Source of the DNA: Tissierellales bacterium
GTDB lineage: Bacteria; Bacillota; Clostridia; Tissierellales; Sedimentibacteraceae
NCBI GenBank assembly: GCA_018433765.1
Contig: JAHDQO010000002.1
Location: forward strand, 254,029 to 318,028
Direction: 5' to 3'
DNA: 64,000 bases
Shown here: piece by piece, positions 58,655 through 64,000 of the stretch
How the letters are laid out: the number at the start of each line of letters is the position of its first letter
Numbering within the stretch: the stretch's first letter is position 1
Notes under the pieces: model-generated
Told to the model about the DNA's origin: nothing
Database searches by the model: none
What the model saw: the letters and a program-made list of their open reading frames with translations, nothing else
Made by a program: the position numbers and the translations under genes

Positions 58655-58918
58655 TTGGCAAATATAAAATCAGCAAAAAAAAGAGCATTAGTTATTAAAA
58701 AGAAAACAGGTATTAATAAAAGTAAAAAATCTGAAATTAAAACTTATATAAAGAAATTTGAAAGTGCAATTGAAGATAGCAATGTAGAAAAGGCTCAAGA
58801 ATATCTTAATATAATACAAGAAAAAATGTATAGGGCTTCTGCTAAAGGAACTATACATAAAAATACAGCTTCAAGAAAAGTAAGTAGATTATCAAGAAGA
58901 TTAAATAGTATTGCATAA
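58655..58918 (+). CDS. rpsT: 30S ribosomal protein S20
   Basis: This 87-residue basic protein begins MANIKSAKKRALVIKKKTG, the S20 N-terminus, and ends KNTASRKVSRLSRRLNSIA. The start is TTG at 58655, 5 bp after a perfect AAAGGAGGTGA; the in-frame GTG at 58646 is part of that ribosome binding site. It is one of the few plus-strand genes, divergent from gpr and convergent with holA. Confidence 0.95.
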   Translation: MANIKSAKKRALVIKKKTGINKSKKSEIKTYIKKFESAIEDSNVEKAQEYLNIIQEKMYRASAKGTIHKNTASRKVSRLSRRLNSIA

Positions 58919-58920
58919 AA

Positions 58921-58952
58921 ATGAGCTGTTTATAAACAGCTCATTATTTTTT
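58921..58952. terminator. Terminator shared by rpsT and holA
   Basis: A 24-bp palindrome ATGAGCTGTTTA/TAAACAGCTCAT is followed by TATTTTTT on the plus strand; on the minus strand only A/T-rich sequence follows. It lies between the two converging genes. Confidence 0.8.
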
Positions 58953-59979
58953 AAATTCCATTAGTTAATATTTGTAACCCTATTTTCTTATCTATTTTGC
59001 CTAATTTAACTTTTCTATCAATTTCAAGACATTTTTTTAAATAATCATTTATCTGAATTAATGATAATTTCTTAGAAATATTTGATAATTTATATGCTAC
59101 ATATTTATTTAATTTCATAGAATTAATTATTTCATTATAATTATATTTTTTTTTCTGCAATAACTTATAGTAAAGTAATAATCTATATTGTCTAATTATC
59201 ATATGCATAATATATTGCTCAGGTATCTTGTTCAAAAGCATCTCTTCTAAAATAATATAAGAATCATCTTTTCTTCCTTCACAAATATTATCTACTAATT
59301 TAAATATATTACTTTCAATAGATTTTATCATAAGTATATCTATATCATTTTTGCTTATCTCGCCTTTATAATTACAATATGATATTAGCTTAAGTAACTC
59401 ATTTTGAATATCATACAAACATATATTACTTTCATATTCCAAGTATCCACTTAGATTAGCAATAATAGAAGCATTATCATTATTAATTTTTAATCCATTT
59501 TTCTTTACAATGTTTTTTATCCACTTTATTAAATTAGTTTCATCTAATTTATTTATTTGATAAATGCTACCTTGTTTTTTAATTTCTTTAACTATTTTTT
59601 TTCTCATATCAGGTTTACTATCTTTTAAAATAAGAAAAATTATACACGTATCACTAAAATTATCTATTAAATTATACAATACTTTTTCTTGATTTTTATC
59701 TATATTTTTTTTAGGCATCAGAAATTCTGCATTATTTACAACCGCAACTTTTCTTTCAGACATGAAAGGAAATGTATTAGTAAAATTTTTTAACATATCT
59801 ATTTTATTATCTATTTTGTCTAGTAATAGATAATTTATATCATAAAAATTCTTGTTGATATACTGTTCCTTTGCTGATTGTATTGCTTTATCAATAAGAT
59901 ATATTTCATCACCATATACAATGTTTATATTATTAATATTCTTTCTATTAATCTTATCTATAATATCTTTATAACTCAC
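58951..59979 (-). CDS. holA: DNA polymerase III subunit delta
   Basis: The delta subunit opens the beta clamp in the clamp loader. The 342-residue protein has the NIVYGDEIYLIDKAIQ start and the typical AVVNNAEFL, IIFLILKDSKPD and YIMHMIIRQYRLLLYYK segments of the HolA family. I start it at the GTG at 59979, 7 bp after AGG; it overlaps the comEC end by 11 bp. It sits between comEC and rpsT, the classic order. Confidence 0.92.
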   Translation of the reverse strand: MSYKDIIDKINRKNINNINIVYGDEIYLIDKAIQSAKEQYINKNFYDINYLLLDKIDNKIDMLKNFTNTFPFMSERKVAVVNNAEFLMPKKNIDKNQEKVLYNLIDNFSDTCIIFLILKDSKPDMRKKIVKEIKKQGSIYQINKLDETNLIKWIKNIVKKNGLKINNDNASIIANLSGYLEYESNICLYDIQNELLKLISYCNYKGEISKNDIDILMIKSIESNIFKLVDNICEGRKDDSYIILEEMLLNKIPEQYIMHMIIRQYRLLLYYKLLQKKKYNYNEIINSMKLNKYVAYKLSNISKKLSLIQINDYLKKCLEIDRKVKLGKIDKKIGLQILTNGI

Positions 59980-62332
59980 ACCTATATACCTCAACTTTTC
60001 TCATTAAATAACTATAGTATAAAGCCATTAATAAAATTATACCATTTATTAATATACTTTGTACATATAAACTAGCTCTTTTAAATTCTAAACCATTATA
60101 TGTATTATAATTTATACTATTTCTATTAATAATAAAGTCTATTTCTCCATCATCAAAAGTTGTCAAAATTGTTGAATTTTTGTTTTTATATCTATCAATA
60201 ACTTCTTCATTTGGTATACCATAATTGTTATTACCATAACTTATTAGTGAATATTCAGGCTCTAGATTATTTACAAAATTCATTGTTGATGATGTTTTAC
60301 TACCATGATGAGGTACAATTAAAATATCTACATCAGTTAATCCATTATTTATTAATATATCTTCAATCTCTTTCTCAATATCACCTGTAAAAAGGATTTT
60401 ATAATTGTAGTATTCAATTAAAATTACGAGGGACATATTATTCTCATTATTGCTTGTGTAGCCTAACCTAGGCCATAATATGCTAAATTTTAATTTATCA
60501 TTAACTCTTTTATTATCTCCCATGTTTAATAGTTTTACATTATCATTTAAATCAACTTCATCATTTATATATCCTGAATATATATTTTTTATTTTTAAAT
60601 CTTCTAATAATGCATCTATACCTGAATAATGGTCAAAATGCCAATGGCTAACAAATATTCCATCAATATTAAATATTCCCCTCTTAACCATATAAGGTAG
60701 TAAAGTATTGCTGCCTATTTTATTATTACTATTACTACCTGCATCAATTATAAAATTTTTATACTTATATGATACGAGAGCACTAGAACCTTGTCCCACA
60801 TCAATAATATTAATGTACAAGTTCTCATCAGTTAGAGGAATCAGCACACTGTTAAAAAAAATTACAATTGCAAAAAATGTAAAGAATATTTTTAAAATAT
60901 TAAAATTTTCTTTAATTTTTATGTTAAATACAAGAAGAATAAACAAATAATAAGAAGTTATTCCAAAAGTATTTAAAGAGTACATTCTTACTCCATTCAA
61001 TTTTATATTATTTAATAAGCATATAAAATAATATAAACTGTTTATAAAATTATTTAACATTAAAAATAAAAAATTAGTAATATATATGTCTAACCATCCA
61101 ATAGCTAATAATCCAAAACTTGTTATTATAACTAGACTAAAGGCTGGAATAAAAATAATATTATATATTATACTTAATAATGGTATATAATTGAAATGAT
61201 AAGATAAAATAGGCAGTATAATAATTTGTAAAAAAGTAAAAACATATAAGCTACTTTTAAGTTTATTATTAAATTTTATAATTTTTTTAATATATTTACT
61301 ATAAATAACTAAAGATAATGCTGCAGTAAAAGATAACTGAAATCCAACATCAAAAATCCAGAAAGGATTAATTATTAAAAGAACTAATCCTGCAAATACT
61401 AATGAATTTATAGAATTATATTTTCTATATAATAAATCCCCTAAAAAATGTACAGTAAACATAAGTAATGTTCTCAAAACAGATGTAGGAAATCCAATTA
61501 AAAACCCATATATCCATAATATCGACCATGTTATAATAAAACTTTTCTTTTTACTTAATCCTATTTTCCTTAAAACAAACACAAAAAATGAATATAAGAT
61601 ACCTATATGAAGGCCGGAAACTGCAAAGATATGAGCTAACCCTATACTTCTTATATTGTCCAAAAAATTATCTTCTAAATACCCTTTATCCCCTAATATT
61701 ATAGATAATATAATACTAGCATTTTTTTTATCTAGCTTAGAATAAAAAGTTTCTTCAGTATATTCTTTAAAATTTTCTGAAATAATATTTAAAATTGAAT
61801 AATCGTTTTTTAATATTTTTACATTTTTACTATCATTACAGAAAATAACTGTATTTATTTTGTTATTTCTTAGATAATTTTCATAATTAAAAACTAATTT
61901 ATTTTTTTGGCATCTAATATTTGCTACATTACCTCTAACTTGTATTTCTGAATTTGTATTTATCTTTATATCGCTCTGCAAATATAAAATTGTCTTTTCA
62001 TTAATCTTTAAGTCATTATTATTTATATTTGTTACTACAGCATCATAGCTATTATATTTTTCATTATCACTAGTTTTTTTGTCTATTATCTTAGCATTTA
62101 TAATAATTTCTTTATCTATATATTGTTTTAGTACAGATTTTGAATTATAATTATAATTAATTATTGCTAAAATTATTATAAAAAAAAGAACTAAAAAATA
62201 CATATTTTTTCTTTTTATTAAATGAAAAAATGCTGCAATTAATGAAATTATAATAGCATACTTATAAATATTATATTTCATTGAAAGTATGCCTATAACA
62301 TAAACTATAAATACCGTAGTTACTATATTCAT
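59969..62332 (-). CDS. comEC: DNA internalization channel ComEC/Rec2
   Basis: ComEC passes single-stranded DNA through the membrane in natural transformation. The 787-residue protein has an N-terminal helix cluster and OB-like DUF4131 region, the Competence domain with SGLHIGILYSFF and GFPTSVLRTLLMF, about ten membrane helices, and a C-terminal metallo-beta-lactamase domain with SHWHFDHYSG, FTGDIE and VPHHGSKTSS. All three domains look intact, which is not enough alone to say that the cell is competent. Confidence 0.95.
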   Translation of the reverse strand: MNIVTTVFIVYVIGILSMKYNIYKYAIIISLIAAFFHLIKRKNMYFLVLFFIIILAIINYNYNSKSVLKQYIDKEIIINAKIIDKKTSDNEKYNSYDAVVTNINNNDLKINEKTILYLQSDIKINTNSEIQVRGNVANIRCQKNKLVFNYENYLRNNKINTVIFCNDSKNVKILKNDYSILNIISENFKEYTEETFYSKLDKKNASIILSIILGDKGYLEDNFLDNIRSIGLAHIFAVSGLHIGILYSFFVFVLRKIGLSKKKSFIITWSILWIYGFLIGFPTSVLRTLLMFTVHFLGDLLYRKYNSINSLVFAGLVLLIINPFWIFDVGFQLSFTAALSLVIYSKYIKKIIKFNNKLKSSLYVFTFLQIIILPILSYHFNYIPLLSIIYNIIFIPAFSLVIITSFGLLAIGWLDIYITNFLFLMLNNFINSLYYFICLLNNIKLNGVRMYSLNTFGITSYYLFILLVFNIKIKENFNILKIFFTFFAIVIFFNSVLIPLTDENLYINIIDVGQGSSALVSYKYKNFIIDAGSNSNNKIGSNTLLPYMVKRGIFNIDGIFVSHWHFDHYSGIDALLEDLKIKNIYSGYINDEVDLNDNVKLLNMGDNKRVNDKLKFSILWPRLGYTSNNENNMSLVILIEYYNYKILFTGDIEKEIEDILINNGLTDVDILIVPHHGSKTSSTMNFVNNLEPEYSLISYGNNNYGIPNEEVIDRYKNKNSTILTTFDDGEIDFIINRNSINYNTYNGLEFKRASLYVQSILINGIILLMALYYSYLMRKVEVYRCEL

Positions 62333-62370
62333 TTACCATCACCTAGTAAATAATTTTAACAAATATTTAG

Positions 62371-62401
62371 AAAAAAGGAAAGACATACTATTCTTTCCTT
62401 T
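62371..62401 (-). terminator. Terminator after the 91-residue membrane protein gene
   Basis: Minus strand AAAGGAAAGA, 8-base loop, TCTTTCCTTT, T-run. It overlaps the 3' end of the gene and lies about 40 bp upstream of comEC, which therefore needs its own promoter or read-through. Confidence 0.75.
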
Positions 62402-62663
62402 TGCTAAATTTTGTGAATTGATAAAAATATTCAAAAATATTTTTTATGCCACTATAGAATCCTATACAGCTTGAAGTTAATAATATACCAATAATCATAC
62501 CTTTATAAATATTGTGTGGTATTAAATAAATCGTCCCTAATAGCATGCTTATAACTAGACAAGCTAAAGGAGCTAACTTTTTTGATAATCCTAATATCAC
62601 TATTATCTCAACTATAAAAATGATTATAGGTATAAGAGATATATAGCATGATATAGTATTCAT
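62388..62663 (-). CDS. Small three-helix membrane protein, unrecognised
   Basis: This 91-residue protein has three predicted membrane helices (about residues 8-26, 30-50 and 54-74), then a basic tail KFSKRKE. The ATG has AGGTG at good spacing. I do not recognise a family. Size and topology recall holins and small sporulation membrane proteins, but nothing in the sequence decides between these. It is divergent from the YprB-like gene and has its own terminator. Confidence 0.6.
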   Translation of the reverse strand: MNTISCYISLIPIIIFIVEIIVILGLSKKLAPLACLVISMLLGTIYLIPHNIYKGMIIGILLTSSCIGFYSGIKNIFEYFYQFTKFSKRKE

Positions 62664-62724
62664 GTAATCACCTATTTTTTTTTATTTTATTCAATATTTT
62701 TAGTTTTGTTACGTTGGAGGTATT

Positions 62725-63702
62725 ATGTATAAAAATAAAGTTAACGTTAATAAATTAAAATTATCTAATTTGCCAAAGTTCTCTATTATAGATAATTCAG
62801 TTTTTTTTGACATCGAAACTACAGGCTTAAGTCCTAAATATAATAAAATAATATCAATTAATGCATTATTATATAGCAACAATACTGCTTATATGTATCA
62901 ATTTTTTTCAGAATCAGATAATGATGAAAAATCTCTAATTGAAGAATTTATAACTTTAATTTCTAATAAAAAATATATAATAACTTATAATGGTAATACT
63001 TTTGATATACCTTTTATTAATAAAAAATGTAATAAATATAATTTGAATTTTACTCTCGATAAACTTATAAAAATTGATTTATACAATGATATTAATTCGT
63101 TAAAGAATAAATTGGATTTAGAAAACTTAAAACTAAAAACAGTAGAAAAATTTTTTAACATTAATAGAAATGACGATTTAAATGGTAAAGATATTATAAA
63201 ACTATATACGTCATATTCATTAAATAATAAAGAAGTATACCGTAACTTAATTTTAAAACACAATTTTGAAGATGTTTTAAATCTATCTCTTCTTTTTGAA
63301 AAAATTATGAAATCTTATGATGATATAATTATATTAAATTACTTTGAAAACAAAATAATTATTAAATTTCTTTATGATAATATAAAAGTAACTAAAAAAT
63401 CTATTATAGTTAAACTAATTACTTTTAAGAATTTAAAAATCAACTATGTAAATTATAGTTCAGCTTATGAATATTATTGTAATAGCAACACAGGGATAAT
63501 TACAGTAACTTTTAGACCCTATATGTTTAGTGATGATACTATTAACTCCTTCTTATATTTATTAAATGAAGATTTTAATTTAATTGACTATGATCAAATT
63601 GAGACTATACGTAAGGATATAATACCCATAAAATATTCAAATAAAATATATTTTAATAATATTAAATTATTAGTAAACAAAATCATAAGTACAATAAAAT
63701 AA
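62725..63702 (+). CDS. YprB-like RNase H-fold exonuclease
   Basis: This 325-residue protein has an RNase H-like (DEDDh/DnaQ-type) nuclease domain: FFDIETTGLS (Asp29, Glu31) in the N-terminal region, ITYNGNTFDIPFI near residue 95 and a later HNFEDVLNL with an acidic residue at about 186. The C-terminal 130 residues are Lys/Asn/Ile-rich and of unknown fold. It resembles Bacillus YprB but is shorter. It starts behind GGAGG, and its terminator is convergent with the tRNA cluster. The DNA or RNA substrate is unknown. Confidence 0.8.
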   Translation: MYKNKVNVNKLKLSNLPKFSIIDNSVFFDIETTGLSPKYNKIISINALLYSNNTAYMYQFFSESDNDEKSLIEEFITLISNKKYIITYNGNTFDIPFINKKCNKYNLNFTLDKLIKIDLYNDINSLKNKLDLENLKLKTVEKFFNINRNDDLNGKDIIKLYTSYSLNNKEVYRNLILKHNFEDVLNLSLLFEKIMKSYDDIIILNYFENKIIIKFLYDNIKVTKKSIIVKLITFKNLKINYVNYSSAYEYYCNSNTGIITVTFRPYMFSDDTINSFLYLLNEDFNLIDYDQIETIRKDIIPIKYSNKIYFNNIKLLVNKIISTIK

Positions 63703-63737
63703 AAGACATCAATAAAAATTATTGATGTCTTTTATTT
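63701..63737. terminator. Bidirectional terminator between the YprB-like gene and the tRNA cluster
   Basis: AAAAGACATCAAT, loop, ATTGATGTCTTTT; A-run on one side and T-run on the other, ending 2 bp before the tRNA-Phe CCA end. Confidence 0.8.
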
Positions 63738-63738
63738 A

Positions 63739-63814
<76 letters not shown>

Positions 63815-63863
63815 ATTTAATTACATTTGATTCAAATATTTTTTTAACTTATATCTGAACAAA

Positions 63864-63940
63864 TGGTGGGCCTTCAGGGACTCGAACCCCAGACCTACCG
63901 GTTATGAGCCGGGCGCTCTAACCAACTGAGCTAAAGGCCC
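63864..63940 (-). tRNA. tRNA with CAT anticodon (elongator Met or lysidine-modified Ile2)
   Basis: A 77-nt tRNA on the minus strand: acceptor GGGCCTT/AAGGCCC, D-arm GCTCAGTTGGTTAGAGC, anticodon loop CTCATAA, T-loop GTTCGAGTC, encoded CCA. It is not initiator Met (no GGG-CCC anticodon stem, paired first position). The GGCTCATAACC arm resembles Ile2 of Bacillus, but clostridial elongator tRNA-Met can look alike. Confidence 0.9.
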
Positions 63941-63943
63941 CAA

Positions 63944-64000
<57 letters not shown>

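Overview
The window is a 64 kb stretch of very AT-rich chromosomal DNA from an endospore-forming, anaerobic member of the Bacillota, almost certainly class Clostridia. The evidence is the low G+C, AGGAGG-type ribosome binding sites, sporulation genes (spoIIAA, spoIIAB, spoIID, spoIIP, spoVAC/D/E, gpr, yunB, yqfC/yqfD), the SCIFF peptide with its radical-SAM maturase, a Gly T-box and a CIRCE-controlled hrcA operon. The order may be something like Tissierellales, but I cannot fix it from sequence alone. Nearly everything is housekeeping and lies on the minus strand. The plus-strand genes are a class A PBP, rpsT and a YprB-like nuclease gene.

Reading the minus strand from high to low coordinates: a tRNA cluster (Ile, CAT, Phe) at the right edge; a small membrane protein; comEC and holA; gpr and spoIIP; lepA and hemW; the heat-shock operon hrcA-grpE-dnaK-dnaJ followed by prmA, rsmE, mtaB and hinT; rpsU and yqeY; yqfC-yqfD-phoH-ybeY; DUF502, DUF3048, cdd, era, recO and a DUF4342 gene; a T-box-controlled glyS-ccpN-ppsR operon; dgt; dnaG-rpoD; trmK and a Nif3-family gene; RNase P RNA; spoIIAA-spoIIAB; a 39-codon ORF plus spoVAC-D-E; yunB, hflX, yigZ, yebC; ruvC-A-B; spoIID, queA, tgt, yajC; a TIGR04086 membrane gene, scfA, scfB and a gamma-carbonic anhydrase; secD-secF; lapA, recJ, apt, relA, dtd, a metallo-beta-lactamase-fold gene and the start of hemZ.

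Many genes are packed with 1-15 bp overlaps. Several likely translation starts lie inside the longest open frame, because a strong Shine-Dalgarno sequence overlaps the upstream GTG or ATG; I corrected these starts. Good sigma-A promoters, mostly TTGACA-like with 16-18 bp spacing, precede secD, scfB, yebC, hflX, the PBP, rnpB, dnaG, glyS, rpsU, hrcA and lepA.

The main oddities are these. (1) A 150-bp, comparatively GC-rich, structured insertion sits in the yebC terminator and is flanked by a perfect 20-bp duplication of that terminator hairpin. (2) The spoIIA locus lacks sigF: a terminator follows spoIIAB directly, and a 39-codon hydrophobic ORF leads into the spoVA genes. (3) ccpN has no ATG, GTG or TTG start that would keep its DNA-binding helix and probably begins at ATT, inside a region that can form a hairpin over its ribosome binding site. 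(4) Putative forespore promoters of matching architecture precede the spoVA genes and gpr. (5) GPR lacks nearly all of its propeptide. No phage, transposase, CRISPR array or defence system was seen.
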